This document shows, piece by piece, positions 11,526 to 23,107 of a stretch of DNA of 64,000 nucleotides. How positions within the stretch are numbered: the first letter of the stretch is position 1; each line of letters opens with the position of its first letter. The DNA is taken from contig NC_060214.1 of assembly GCF_021130785.1 (NCBI RefSeq), forward strand, positions 5,111,001 through 5,175,000, read 5' to 3'. This stretch comes from Homalodisca vitripennis (taxonomy: Eukaryota; Arthropoda; Insecta; Hemiptera; Cicadellidae). The notes beneath the pieces were generated by a model. The model did not search any database, was not told where the DNA came from, and saw only the letters and a program-made list of their open reading frames with translations. The translations under genes and the position numbers were made by a program.

Positions 11526-12935
11526 TTAATGGAGGTGGAATTTTTCAATTTATTAAATTATATGTTAAAGCGAATAATAAATATTTAAAATATTTCGATG
11601 AAACAAAGCAAAAAAGTTATTTACTATACGTAGATGTGAATAATCTCTATGGTTGGGCATTATTACAAAAATATCTTTATAGTTTTCTAAAGTGATTAGA
11701 TCTAAAAACTTATACAAAAGAAGAAAGGAAAGGAAAAATATTATAGCTTACTGGTGATAAATATTATGGTTATACTCTCGAAATTTATTTAGAATATCCA
11801 ACAAATTTACATGAAAAACACAAAGGTTTGCCTCTTGCTCCAGAACATTATATAAACAAGTTGTGCACAACTCTATTAAACAAAACTGAATATATTGTTC
11901 ATTCGAAAACTTTGAAGTTCTATCTTGAACAAGGAATGGTGTTAAAATAAGCGAGTAGAGTTATTGCATTTGACCAGAAACCTTTCTTGAAAGGAGATAT
12001 CGATTTTAACAAAAATATGAGAACCAAAGCTAGAAATGACTTTGAGATATATTTTTACAGTTGAACAAAGTAAAGTAAAGATACCTTATTTTACCAGGCG
12101 AAGTAAGAGCTAAGAAGTCCTCTCTAACACCTAACCTGGAACAACTGAGTTTTTGGAAAAAGTATGGAAAATGTACGAAATAGATGCGATATTAAACTAG
12201 GCAATGAAGAGTTTTCTTTGAAAATAGCAAAGAAAACAAAGTATAAATGCTTCAAAATATTTGAAGAAAATTGTATTGCTAGTCATATACACAAATAAAA
12301 AGTTAAATTCAATGAACGAATTTTTATTGGATTTTCAGTTCTTGATCCATAAAACTTGTTAATGTATGAGTTTTTTTGTTAATCATGATAAACTTAAGAA
12401 ATATGATCTAGATTTGAATCTTGTTATATGGATACAGATAGTTATTTTGTATAAATGAAACGACATCCTTATAATATTATTATAGAAAGTATAAATAATT
12501 TTGATACAAGTGATTATCCAAAAGATCAAGAATATTTCACTAATAAAAATAAGAAAGTTATAGGAAAATTCAAAGATGAGTTGAATAGTAAAGGTTTAGC
12601 AGAATTTTGTGGATTGACATCAAAGATGTACTCGGAGAAATATTTAGATAAAAATCCAGTTAAATGTACAGTTATTAAGAAAAGTGTTGTAAATAAAAAA
12701 ATATAGATAACTTAAAGAAACGTTTATTCAAAGATAAAGAAGCCTTTAGAGAAATGACGCATTAAAAGTTATAATCATCAATTGTATACAATCACAATAA
12801 ACAAGTTAGCACTAAGCTCGAAATGTGATAAGAGCATTGTTCTAGGAAATAAGATTCGCACTATACTATATGGTTATAGAAATGAATCAAAATCGGATGT
12901 ATTAGATGAATTAAATAAAATTTGAATCTTTGGAA
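11526..12935 (+). pseudogene. Polinton-type DNA polymerase B fragment, copy B (middle to C terminus), decayed
   Basis: The copy opens with a 'GGIFQFIKLYVKANNKY'-like block (about 11530) and then 'YVDVNNLYGWAL' (about 11625). 'YYGYTLEIYLEYP' (about 11765) and a 'KGLPLAPEHY' block (about 11823) follow, then the 'FDQKPFLKGDI' region. The C-terminal palm is best preserved in an 83-codon open frame at 12455-12706 with 'FDTSDYPKDQEYF', 'KKVIGKFKDEL' and 'SKMYSEKYL'. A C-terminal tail with 'INKLALSSKCDKSI' reaches about 12880. The YxDTDS-type catalytic motif expected just before 12455 is not intact. Function is lost. The piece overlaps in content with the minus-strand relic at 6005-7345, so they are not two halves of one simple inversion. 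Confidence 0.85.
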
Positions 12936-13019
12936 ATAATGATTATAGATGGAAGATGGTTTAATTCAATGTCACAAATGTAAAAAGAAAACATTATATG
13001 GTAAAACAATTTACATTAT

Positions 13020-13530
13020 ACGATAATGAATTTTACCTTTACAGTAAAAGGCTTAATATTACTCTACCACAATAACTCATCTCACATAAAGTATTTGATT
13101 ACACGTTCATTCAAAACTTCTTTGAATAAACCAACACCATGTGTAATCAACACAATAAATTATGATTGTCCAAGCAAAAGACACTCAGGTAAAAAGTGTT
13201 GTCACTCATACCACAGTAACTAATCTCAACATAAAACATTTTACTACTCGTTAATTTACTAATTATTTCCAATGCCAACACTGTGTAAAATCAATATATT
13301 AAAATTATATTATATGGTAATATAAAAAATTCATTCAGGTAAAAAGCTTAGGCACTCATACCACAATATTTCATCTCATATCAAACATTTGCTACTCGTT
13401 CATTCACTAAACTTTCCAATGCCAACACCATGTAAAAGCAACACACTCAGTTTACATTATATGGCAAAAGTCATTTAGGTAAAAAGGCTTAGGCACCCAT
13501 ACAATAACTCATCTTACATAAAATATTTTA
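13020..13530. repeat. About 145 bp tandem repeat, 3.5 copies
   Basis: Blocks 'ccacaataactcatctcaca', 'cgttcattca', 'ccaacaccatgt' and 'caggtaaaaag' recur with starts near 13066, 13211, 13361 and 13501. The array directly follows the polymerase relic and has diverged copies. Confidence 0.8.
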
Positions 13531-14599
13531 CGTCCAATTTACCTTAATTTAGAATTTTGAAGTCGAACACTTTCAGAAATATAGCTATATAAAGTCTTAA
13601 ATAAATCCTTTAGAAGAATACTTTTCCACACGTTTCTGAATTCCTCTAGGAGCTATCCTAAAATTGACCTAGAGGGCTGGTCAATTGTCATTGTCAGTAG
13701 CAGTTATAAGACACAAGCCTCTTTCTTATTATATAAAACACAACGTTGGTTATAATAAATATTATGTTATCAAAAAATTTAATTTTTTTTCGAATTAAAC
13801 ATTAAAAAATAATTTTTCTATGAATACTTAGAAGTGATGCAAATCATATAGAAAAATATAATAATGGGTTCAATAAATTATTTCTGTCCCTCGCTTTTTA
13901 CAAGTAGTATTTTTACTATATAATCATTTTATTTAAAAAAAAAACTGGTACATTTAATTTGATCTTTTCCAAAAGTTCATAATTTAAAGTATGGTATCCT
14001 AAATATTGTAATATATAGTCATTACTATTATGAACTGACTTGCTAAATATAAATAAGGGATATAATATGTTTATTATAAAAAAAAAAATAAAAATTAGGT
14101 CAATCTATTATAATACTTTTTTTAATATTAGTTATTCTGTACGTAGATAGTAGCAACAAAAATGGTTACTAAATATAAAGCAGCTGTATCAAACTAAATA
14201 TAAATTAAGAGTACTCTGAAAGAGAAACAAGTACCAAACTGATAATATATTTGCCATGCAAAATAGTATATTTCACAGATTAAATATACAAAACAGAACA
14301 TATATAAAAGTGACATACACCTCTTTCAACAATCGAGAGTAGATTCTTAAAGTCAGAGCACCAGATTTAATTTCCTGACAATATCCACAACATACAACCA
14401 CAAGACTATCCATATTCTAGATGGAAGAATGATCTACTGTACTTGTTGTGGGGGGGGGGAGAGTTCTTATTCTGGACATAAATAAAAGTAAATCTGACAG
14501 GGAAAACATGAACTCGTGGTGTAGTTCTGACCAAATCACATTGTAAAAGACTTTATCAGTATAAACAGTTTTAAGGAAATAATATTTTAACTCAATACG
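13531..14599. other. AT-rich intergenic DNA
   Basis: No gene, tandem repeat or inverted repeat noticed. A run of ten G lies near 14451-14460. Confidence 0.5.
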
Positions 14600-14974
14600 T
14601 CATATTTTCAGGGTAGCTAGCTATATTTGAATTTTTACATATACTCGAAACGTTATAATACTGGTTATTGTATACCACTGAACCTTGGGAAATATCTGTT
14701 ACCGCAGCATATAAAGAGTCAATGTTCAATTAATATTTTTCTAAAACAGCTTAAAAAGCGGCTATTATCTATGAAAGATATTGAACAAGTACTTTTTAAA
14801 ATTAATATTTAAAATGAGATTGTTAAATGTAATCTGTTTCCAATAATTATATTAATGCATCATTTAAATATTGCCTCTTATAAGATCATTATGTTCTCCG
14901 TATTTATTTGTGTAATTTTTTACATGTAGGCTTAGTTGATTATTTTATATATAGTTAAGAGTTCTGTATTAATT

Positions 14975-15107
14975 TAGTATAATATTTTAGCAAAACTTAT
15001 TTATTTTAAATCTGAGTGATGTTCATTAAGAGAATAGAAAAATTCTCATTAATGAACATCACTCAGATTTAAAATAAATAGGTTTTGTTAAAATATTACT
15101 ATATTGT
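14975..15107. repeat. Large near-perfect hairpin (inverted repeat, about 58 bp arms)
   Basis: The left arm (about 14975-15035) contains 'aaatctgagtgatgttcatt' and the right arm (about 15044-15107) contains its reverse complement 'aatgaacatcactcagattt'. Complementarity extends outward through 'ttattttaaa/tttaaaataa' and 'aatattttag/ttaaaatatt' with a few mismatches. The loop is about 8-10 bases. It sits inside the retrotransposon 3' UTR. Confidence 0.9.
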
Positions 15108-15150
15108 TTGTAATGCTGCTAGTTTTTCTGTTAATTTGATGATATTTATC

Positions 15151-15176
15151 ACTCCAAACAGGCTTTGCCTTGGAGT
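15151..15176 (+). other. Stem-loop in the retrotransposon 3' UTR
   Basis: 'actccaa' and 'aggc' pair with 'gcct' and 'tggagt' around a ttt loop, followed by a run of T. Some non-LTR elements use a 3' RNA hairpin for recognition by their RT; that role is an inference here. Confidence 0.6.
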
Positions 15177-15345
15177 TTTTTTTCTTTATTGTGTAACAGT
15201 AGTTGTATGTAGTTGTAGTTGCATATGTATGTATTTTTATGTGTAAGTACATGTAATGTTTTTGGTCAGTCTGTGCAATATTATGAAAATTATATCTGTC
15301 ATTTTTATTTGTGAGAAATAAAGTTTCTTTTTTTCTTATATCCGG

Positions 15346-15895
15346 AATATCTTGTTTCCTTCAATTTTGATTTCAATTATTGATAAAGTTCACAAAAGAT
15401 TTTCTGATATCACATAAAATGGAAATGTAGATTTGTACAAACATAGAACTTATGTTTACTATGTCATAAAAATTCATAGTACATATAAATTATATATTAT
15501 ATAAACTAAAATATGAAATAAGTAAAAATAAAAGAAACAAAGTACTTGCATTGGTCAACGCATCCTTAATAATATCAATTTTTAAAATAAATGCAAGAAT
15601 GCTGCTCCTTTACCTAAAACTGTAACAACTTCGTAATAAATTTCAATATTCATTTATTTGCTACCGCTATTATTTTAAACGTTAATAAAATTAGGTTGGA
15701 TAGCCTGCAGCGTCAGTCCTCTGTATAATGGCAGTAATTACACAAGATTACAGGTGAGACTACATCGTGGGTAATGGGCTTCATTACAAAAACGACAACC
15801 ATAATAATGAGGCTTAGGAAGCTGAATGTGAAAAATCTTCCTTGAACTTACAACATCCTCTAGTTTCCATCTTATTTTTTAACTATTTTAACACA
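15346..15895. other. AT-rich intergenic DNA
   Basis: Nothing recognisable beyond ordinary AT-rich sequence. Confidence 0.5.
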
Positions 15896-16500
15896 AACAC
15901 TGCTCCATATACTCTCTGCTGGAGTACTAGCCACAGCATGATTGGTCGATTTTATATGTGCACGTGGCAAATATTATGCGGTTTTTAAACAGTTTTCTTA
16001 TATAATTATTTTCTAGTCACTACTTTAGATCCTTATAATCTATCCTGAGGTATGAGCAACAGCATCAATCCTCCATTATATATGAGCGTATTGTAAATAT
16101 ATTTAGGTTTAAACAGTCCGTGTTGTAATTATTTTCAGGTCGCTAGTATAGATTCTTATTATCTTCTTCTGCAGTATAAGCCACAGCATGATTGGTCAAT
16201 TTTATATGACATGAGGTAAATATTTTTGTATTTAAAGAGTTTGTTATCTAATCACTACTTTAGATTCATATACTCTCTCCTGAAGTATGAGCCACAGCAT
16301 CATTCGTCCATTATATATGAGCACATGGTAAATATATTGCCGTTTAAACATTTCGTGTTGTAATTATTTCCTAGTCAATGCTTTAAATCGTTATACTCTG
16401 CTGAGGTATGAGCCTCAGCAAGATTGGTCCATTTGATATGTGCACGTGGTAAATAGTTTGTGGTTGAAACGGGTCGTATTGATTTTATTTCCTACTTGCT
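15896..16500. repeat. About 120 bp tandem repeat, 5 diverged copies
   Basis: The block 'gccacagcatgattggtc' with variants starts at 15930, 16056, 16180, 16291 and 16412. Each is preceded by a 'tatactctctcctgaagtat'-like stretch and followed by an 'atatgtgcacgtggtaaata'-like stretch. Unit length varies from 111 to 126. Confidence 0.85.
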
Positions 16501-16544
16501 ACTTGCTACATTAGTTACACACACTCGCTGCTGTATTATTAGAG

Positions 16545-16850
16545 TGTGTGTAAACGAACTTGTTGCTATATTGTGCAGGCCCCCAAATAGCTACTATACG
16601 TCTAGCTTAGTAACTAACACCCTCCAATAACACAGAAAAAAGTGTGAGTATCCGGACTTGTTTCTGTATTGTGCAGGCACGCACATAGCTACTGTACCTC
16701 TGGCTTAGTAACTAACACCCTCCAATAACACAGAAAAGAGTGTGAGTATCCGGACTTGTTTCTGTATTGTGCAGGCACGCACATAGCTACTGTACCTCTG
16801 GCTTAGTAACTAACACCCTCCAATAACACAGAAAAGAGTGTGTGTATCTT
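16545..16850. repeat. 98 bp tandem repeat, 3 copies
   Basis: The block 'aactaacaccctccaataac' starts at 16612, 16710 and 16808, exactly 98 apart. The last two copies are almost identical and the first is more diverged. It lies right after the 120 bp array but shares no obvious sequence with it. Confidence 0.92.
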
Positions 16851-17955
16851 CATTTATAACTTTTATACGTTACAGTTTTTATACAATTAAAATGTTATAC
16901 AATATTTAGTTTATACATTTTATTTAATTTTCATTAATTAATCCTTTAACAACAAATTTTTCTATTTTAAAAATATTTCAATATTTAGGTTATACTTTAT
17001 TTATATTGATCATAAATATAACAATTTAGATTAAAATTTTAAATGTTTCAATTTATTGATTTATCTAAAAAAAGAGTAAACAGAAGCTGATACAGTCCAT
17101 TTCTATATCGTTCAAATTCTGCGAACAAAGTCTATGAATGGAGATTGTAAAAAGTACTGATTCTTTAAAAGTTTCCTGACACCCTTGATACTACCTGACA
17201 CACACACATACTATATAAGGACCTGTATATAGAATAACAGAATAATTTGCCTCACAGATCTCGGTGATGGAGAATAATTATATAGTTTTTGGGCACCCCT
17301 ACGTTGGTTTAATTCTCATATACATTTACGAGTTTTCAAGATGGTTTTAATATTCTATTCGTCATCATCTTTATGAAGTGACAAATTAAAAAAAAAATAT
17401 TGTCTTGAATAATAAGTTTTACTTAGCACCTGTCTTAGTTGTAACTGGAGAGTAGATTAAATTGAGTTGTAAATTCCCTGTTATTAACATATCGACATAA
17501 TAATATCATTTATCATAGATATTATTATAAAATTCATATTAAATTCAAGTTTGTGATTATGTTATTGCACTATTATCATTATTGTTCAGGACTAGCATGA
17601 AAAATCATTAATTACGATTATCAAAACTGTGTACTGCATGTTTCTGAAATTAACGTTTTGTAAATATACAAGGCGAATCAACAATGATGGAATAAATATT
17701 AAACATTAGAAAAGCTAACAATAAAATATTGTATTAAATTATATTATATTTAACCTTCTTTTAGGGAATCTACCTTAAAGGGTCGATGAAAATAATTACA
17801 CTAAAATAAAATGTTATGTTATATATTATTTATAAGATATCTTTAAGACAAAACATATTCGTGTTCGAAAAACATTGTATCAATTAATGTAATATTAAAT
17901 AAAAACAAGTCATGCAATACTTTAGAACTTTTTGTAGCAGAAAAAATAATCAACA
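16851..17955. other. AT-rich intergenic DNA
   Basis: Long AT-rich stretch without usable open frames or repeats that I could recognise. Confidence 0.5.
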
Positions 17956-17956
17956 A

Positions 17957-18212
17957 CCTATCCAGCTAGATATTGTCATGATTTTACTAAATGCAGTTAG
18001 CATAGATCTCCAAAGTTATTTTTACTTGTGATGGCCGAAACTCTGAAATAATACTGAGAAAGACAGGAGTATATCACATCTTCAACATCCAGTGAAAAAG
18101 AACGTAGATGGGAGAGTGAGGCAATATGATACCAATCCATCTAGATATTGTTTTGATGTTTACCAACAGCTGTTGGTGGAGATATCCAAAGTTATTTTTA
18201 CTTGTGACGGTA
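17957..18212. repeat. Duplicated 75-80 bp block, about 178 bp apart
   Basis: 'atccagctagatattgt' at 17957 and 'atccatctagatattgt' at 18136 open two related blocks. Each ends in the same 'ccaaagttatttttacttgt' string (18010 and 18188). Confidence 0.8.
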
Positions 18213-18476
18213 AGTAACATAGTAATAAAATATGAAAAAGTTTGGGGTTTACCAAGTGATTGCTCAGAATTACCATTGAATTATGTATTCCATTTTTATT
18301 TATATTGATTTATATGATGTGTGTTTATATTATTAACTAAATTTTCATCACTTTAATTATGCCTTATCGTTACGTTATTAAATTGATAGCGAAGTATCAG
18401 AATGTAGGAAGGAAAACTCCTCCATCACGACGACGAATGCACCCCGACTTGTAACCATCCATAGTTTATATTATGG

Positions 18477-18600
18477 ATGCAAACTGTGGTCGAACAACTT
18501 GTTATTTACTGCCAATAACTTATTAAACCCCCAACCTGAGATGGCAGCTGTTTTGCATGTCAATTGCATAATGATAGCTTTTGTTTATTGCATGAGACAG
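18477..18600 (+). repeat. Dispersed repeat, copy 1 (partner at 52592)
   Basis: The segment runs from 'atgcaaactg' through 'ttatttactgcc' and 'ggcagctgttttgca' to 'tttgtttattgca'. The same blocks occur in the same order and orientation at 52592-52710. Internal spacing differs by a few bases. No coding potential. Confidence 0.8.
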
Positions 18601-20110
18601 GCCCCTATCACACTGGATGCTGTAGCACTAGTTTAACTAGTTTCTAGTTTAAATATGAATAAGTTTTTCTTTTCAAGAATCATTAGAACGCTTTAGTTAG
18701 GTGTCATTATATTTTTCTACTAGGATCAACATACATAACAGGGTGAGTAGTTGTGATAATTAAGAGAAGTAATTGAAATTTGTTAAAAACCTAGGATTTA
18801 AGTGAATAGTGTTCCAAAAAATAAATGAGTTATTTTTAATTGAAGCTAAAAATTGCTGTTTAGATAACACGTTTTATACTCTCACGTTTATCACTGTTTT
18901 TACTTTTCTTATGGTTTTTACACACATTTTTAATTTTGGGACAGCGTGGTTGGGTCTGTTCCACTGCCACTTGTCTGTGATTCTGCTTGTACACTTCTGC
19001 TGAGATCTGTAAAGTTGTTCATAATAAGCCAGTTTGCTATAATGCACAGATATCTGGAAGAAGATGTGTTCTCTGTTACATATTCAGTGTTTCTCTTCTC
19101 CTAAAGAGCATTGTAGTGGCATAGCGGTTGTGCCGTATACATTTTCAATTGCAATAAAACACACAATAATTTAAAAAGTTTACTTCTAAAAACATGTGCT
19201 TAGATGATAGCTTGATAAACCAATTTAAGTTTGTTCCAAGTAAACATATTCATCGAACATTTTTGGTTTAAATTTAAATTTAAGACTTACCGAGATAAAA
19301 TATGAAACCATGCGAATCCCACGTAAACGCTAATCTCGTAGATGCTAACTGTTTGAAAATTATTTTTTACAATTCGAAATACGAGACTATTTTTTAAATC
19401 GAATTTTTCTCTACCTATGATATCAACAAATAGTCCTATAACATGGCTAGTAATAAACAAACGCCTAAAGAAACATTTTGTTTCACAAAAACTGTGACAT
19501 CTCCTCTTTTGTATAGTTGTCCGAAATACGGGTTGGCTATTTTGTAATTTTGGAATTGAAAACAGTCAATGTTGATTTTTTAAACCATTCTTGACAGTAA
19601 CAAGATGTTTTTCTGTAGGTTTTCACACTTATGTTGGATTCCGTTCAGTGTTAGTAGCAGATTGCGCGATATCTTTGAAGATATATTTGAACCTTAGTTT
19701 TGAAAGTTGCGCTTGATTATCATCCTTGTTAGGCTACGTTTGCAAATTTGGTCCTCAGCTGGTTCAGTCGGTCGCTTACGTAAAGTAGGCTGTATGGGTT
19801 GGCCGCTGCGTATGCATAGTTTCTATGCTGCTACACGAAGGCACTAGCGCTTTGAGAAGTGATAATATTGCCAGAACAGGATCCTCAGCAACCACGATGT
19901 TGCTACGGAAGAGGCTGGTTAAGAACGTCACCAAAAAGTACCTCTATAGTGGACTTTCGTGTGCATTTAGGTGTAGGCCAAGAAAACTTAAAGGGTTCTA
20001 GGTCCAAGTACTATATATCCATCATCGACACGACCTCGTAGCATTCCCATAGTTCGTTCAGGAAATTGTTCATGAAGCTCACAGACTCATTGACAGGACG
20101 GTCCGAAGGC
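18601..20110. other. Intergenic DNA
   Basis: A 64-codon hydrophobic frame at 18809-19003 is present but has no family signature. Base composition becomes more balanced from about 19740, approaching the 282 bp array. No gene recognised. Confidence 0.4.
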
Positions 20111-20990
20111 AGGTAATATACCTCTCACAGAATCCAACGATATTAGTGTGGCTGGTAGCCTTTGTTCTCAGGATTGCAGTGAGGTGACGGGAGTAACTGT
20201 TTTATTACTGCTTCAACAGGCAGTCTTTTCCTGGTGGTAGAGGCGACACAAGAACTTTGTGGGAAATCCTCATTATTGTATTATATCGTCCACGTGCTGG
20301 AGCACGATGACCTTGCAGCTACGTCATTGAATCTCACAGCAAGAATGTTGTAGTGGTTTTCTGGAATGATGGCGAGGGTGCAATGTGGAGGAATCCAGCG
20401 CCAGGCTCACATAATCCAAAGATATTAGTGTAGATGGTAGCCTTCGTTCTCAGGATTGCAGTGAGGTGACGGGTGTAATTATTGTATCACTGCTTCAATA
20501 GGCAGTCTCTTCCTGGTGGTAGAGGCGACACAAGAACTTTGTGGGAAATCCTCATTATTGTATTATATCGTCCACGTGCTGGAGCACGATGACCTTGCAG
20601 CTACGTCATTGAATCTCACAGCAAGAATGTTGTAGTGGTTTTCTGGAATGATGGCGAGGGTGCAATGTGGAGGAATCCAGCGCCAGGCTCACAGAATCCA
20701 AAGATATTAGTGTAGATGGTAGCCTTCGTTCTCAGGATTGCAGTGAGGTGACGGGTGTAATTATTGTATCACTGCTTCAACAGGCAGTCTCTTCCTGGTG
20801 GTAGAGGCGACACAAAAACTTTGTGGGAAATCCTCATTATCGTATTATATCGTCCATGTGCTGGAGCAGAGGAGTCCAGCGCCAGGCTCACATAATCCAA
20901 CTATATTAGTGTGGCTGGTAGTCTTCGTTCTCAGTATTGCAGTAAGGTGACGGGTGTAACTATTGTATTGCTGCTTTAACAGGCAGTCTT
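20110..20990. repeat. 282 bp tandem repeat, about 3 copies
   Basis: The block 'aatccaaagatattagtgt' starts at 20131, 20413, 20695 and 20894. The first two intervals are exactly 282; the third is 199 because of an internal deletion. Copies share 'ggtagaggcgacacaa' and 'cgtccacgtgctggagca' blocks and are nearly identical in the centre. GC content is higher than the flanks. No long open frame. Confidence 0.92.
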
Positions 20991-21628
20991 TTCTTCAATG
21001 TTTTGTACTAAAGTTTTTAGATTTTCACAAATTATGTTTTTTCTTGTTTATTGTTTTACATCCTGTTCATCCATATATGACAGGGCATCATGATTGTTTG
21101 TCAGAGGTATTATTGGGGCAGGTATACGTGATATGTGGTGCAGTAGGTGTTTGTTTTATAAATTTGGAAATTAGTGCATCCTTGATTTTGACAAAGATTG
21201 CAGAATCCCGATTCTGGCTGAGTGTGTCGGTGGTTTTGAACTGGAAGTGATATATTCCTAATATTGGTTAATTTTTATTAAAAAGTATGATTTTAAGTTA
21301 TTTTTAGTAAAATTTCATTGAATTTTATCAAACTTTTGTCAGATTAGTTGAGCGGTTGATGGCCACATGTAACTGAGCTATTAAATCTATAATTTAATAT
21401 TTACAGCTGTGTCTTCATTTGTCAGTGTGATGCCAACACGGATGATACACGATGTAGGATGCTCCATCGAGAAAACCCGAATCACCCACATCTGAAATAA
21501 TTAATATTTCAAATATAATTAAATAGCAATTCATTTGATGTTTATAGACGTTTTCGGTATTTTATTTATGAAACAATATTTCTTTGTACTTTATCAATCC
21601 ATATACAATAGAAAAGTAGTTTTTGGGC
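20991..21628. other. Unassigned DNA between array and TIR element
   Basis: Holds a 95-codon plus-strand frame (20963-21250) that starts inside the array and is rich in hydrophobic residues and cysteine. I recognise no domain and treat it as chance. Confidence 0.35.
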
Positions 21629-21630
21629 TA

Positions 21631-22104
21631 TACCGGGTGAGTTTTTTAAAGTGATCCAATACCCAACTTTTTAATTACACAACTTAGCACCGCACTTTAA
21701 ATTTGGAACTTGCTCAATTTTAAGTTTCACTCAGGAATACACTTTCAAATTTTTTAAGAAGGCCAACTTTAAAATCTTTTTTTGAACACCCTGTATTTTA
21801 TGTTGTTTTTAGATTCTACTCTACAAAATAAGACATTTTTTATGTTATTAATATTAATGACATTAGAGGTTAATGTACACTGAAGATGGTTAAAAACCGA
21901 AACACGTGTATGTAATAAAAAGTTTTAATTTAAAGGGTTTTAGTTATTTTCATTACATTAAGACATTTTTTATTTCGAGAGTTTTTCAATATCTCTAATG
22001 GTTCAGGAGCTACGTGGACAGGAAGTTTTCGGATTTTTTCCGACTGATGATGAAAAATTCCAGTCCAGGTAGCTATTGGATCACTTTAAAAAACTCACCT
22101 GGTA
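21631..22104. mobile_element. Non-autonomous DNA transposon (MITE) with 30 bp TIRs and TA duplication
   Basis: The first 30 bases (starting 'taccgggtgag') are the reverse complement of the last 30 (ending 'ctcacctggta') with a single mismatch. The element is flanked by TA on both sides (21629-21630 and 22105-22106), as in Tc1/mariner-type insertion. It is 474 bp long with no transposase frame, so it depended on a partner elsewhere. An internal motif 'tgaagatggttaaaaaccga' lies near 21883. The superfamily rests only on the TA duplication and length. Confidence 0.85.
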
Positions 22105-22111
22105 TACATAT

Positions 22112-22245
22112 ATATAGAGGATTCCATCGCCAGGCTCACAGAATCCAACGATATTAGTGTGGCTGGTAGTATTCGTTCTCAGGATTGCAGTAACGTGACG
22201 GGTGTAACTATTGTATCACTGCTTTAACTATGATAGTGCTGTTGA
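22112..22245. repeat. Detached partial copy of the 282 bp repeat
   Basis: 'cgccaggctcacagaatcca' and 'tattagtgtggctggtag' match the array at 20110-20990. The copy starts a few bases after the MITE ends, so about 1.1 kb separates it from the main array. Confidence 0.85.
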
Positions 22246-23099
22246 GCTACAAAAATTATCGCTTATTGCAAAACTATAATGTGGAATGTTGTTTAAGATT
22301 CCCTCCTTTAGAGAAATCCTTAAAAACGACATTTTAATTAGAACGAATTGGAATGTTTAACCGAGGCCGCAGAGTCCTTAACGGGTCAGTGACACACGAC
22401 CTCGGCATTCTATTTCCCAGGAATCCATTGTCCTACAGTGGACGTATTCGTTATCTTCTTAACTGCCTCTTTGTCTAGAAAAATTTTTTGGTCTTTTCCC
22501 GACCACTTCCATTCGTATACATTAACCATTGGATGGTTTTTTTGCTTTCAGTAGGGAACGAATTCGTTTAAAAACGTGGTTCACAGTCAATAAAGGTGTT
22601 TCTTGTGCTAAAGCAAAATTTGAGATTTTGTCACTGAAACCGTTGTTGGTAGCAATGTTTGCCAATATTCTTGTGGTAGAATAGTTATGTTTGGTAGCAA
22701 TAGTGAAACATCTAATTGGTTTCCTAATTTTTAATGAACATTATTTTAATGCTAATGCTGACTAAATAATTACATTTCAATTTGGGATTGAGTGTGGGAT
22801 CGAGCCATATAAAGCGACAGGCAAGATCTATTACGCAATTTAAATATATATTTAAATAATTTAATTTTCAAATGATGAGCCTCTTAAATTATTTACTAAG
22901 GCAATGAGATCATCATATCATCGTGCACGTTTATTAAGACGTAACCTGGTTGTCACACAAGGTTGAGTTTTTAACAGATTTTGTCTCACAGTGCAGTAGA
23001 TTAGAACTACTCATTTTCTATGAGGCTAGTGCATTCTCTAGGTGTAATGACGCGATTACGAGACCTGTATCGGGTCAGCTAATCCGTCCTTTACTTTTA
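22246..23099. other. Intergenic DNA
   Basis: No coding motif or tandem repeat recognised. A mildly GC-richer patch lies at about 22350-22500. Confidence 0.45.
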
Positions 23100-23107
23100 C
23101 GCATCTT

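Larger units (their letters stand above)
14600..15345 (+). mobile_element. 3' end of a non-LTR retrotransposon (RT C-terminal tail plus 3' UTR)
   Basis: The 61-codon frame at 14627-14812 ends in a pattern seen at the C terminus of Jockey/CR1-type RT proteins: a 'LGKYLLPQHIKSQCSIN' segment in the place of the usual 'WNxLPxxIKxxxSxxxFKxxLK', then 'FLKQLKKRLL'. The following 530 bases behave as a 3' UTR, with a compact stem-loop (15151-15176), an AATAAA at 15317 and a T-rich end. The body of the element is missing or too decayed upstream. Family comparison supports the call; the boundaries are inferred. Confidence 0.6.

Noticed and set aside
6005..12935. Polymerase pieces as the two halves of one Polinton split by a simple inversion
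   Set aside because: The 'YVDVNNLYG' region and its neighbours are present in both pieces, so they come from different copies.
18809..19003. 64-codon hydrophobic frame as a small membrane protein
   Set aside because: Hydrophobic residues are expected from T-rich DNA; there is no family pattern and no support from neighbours.
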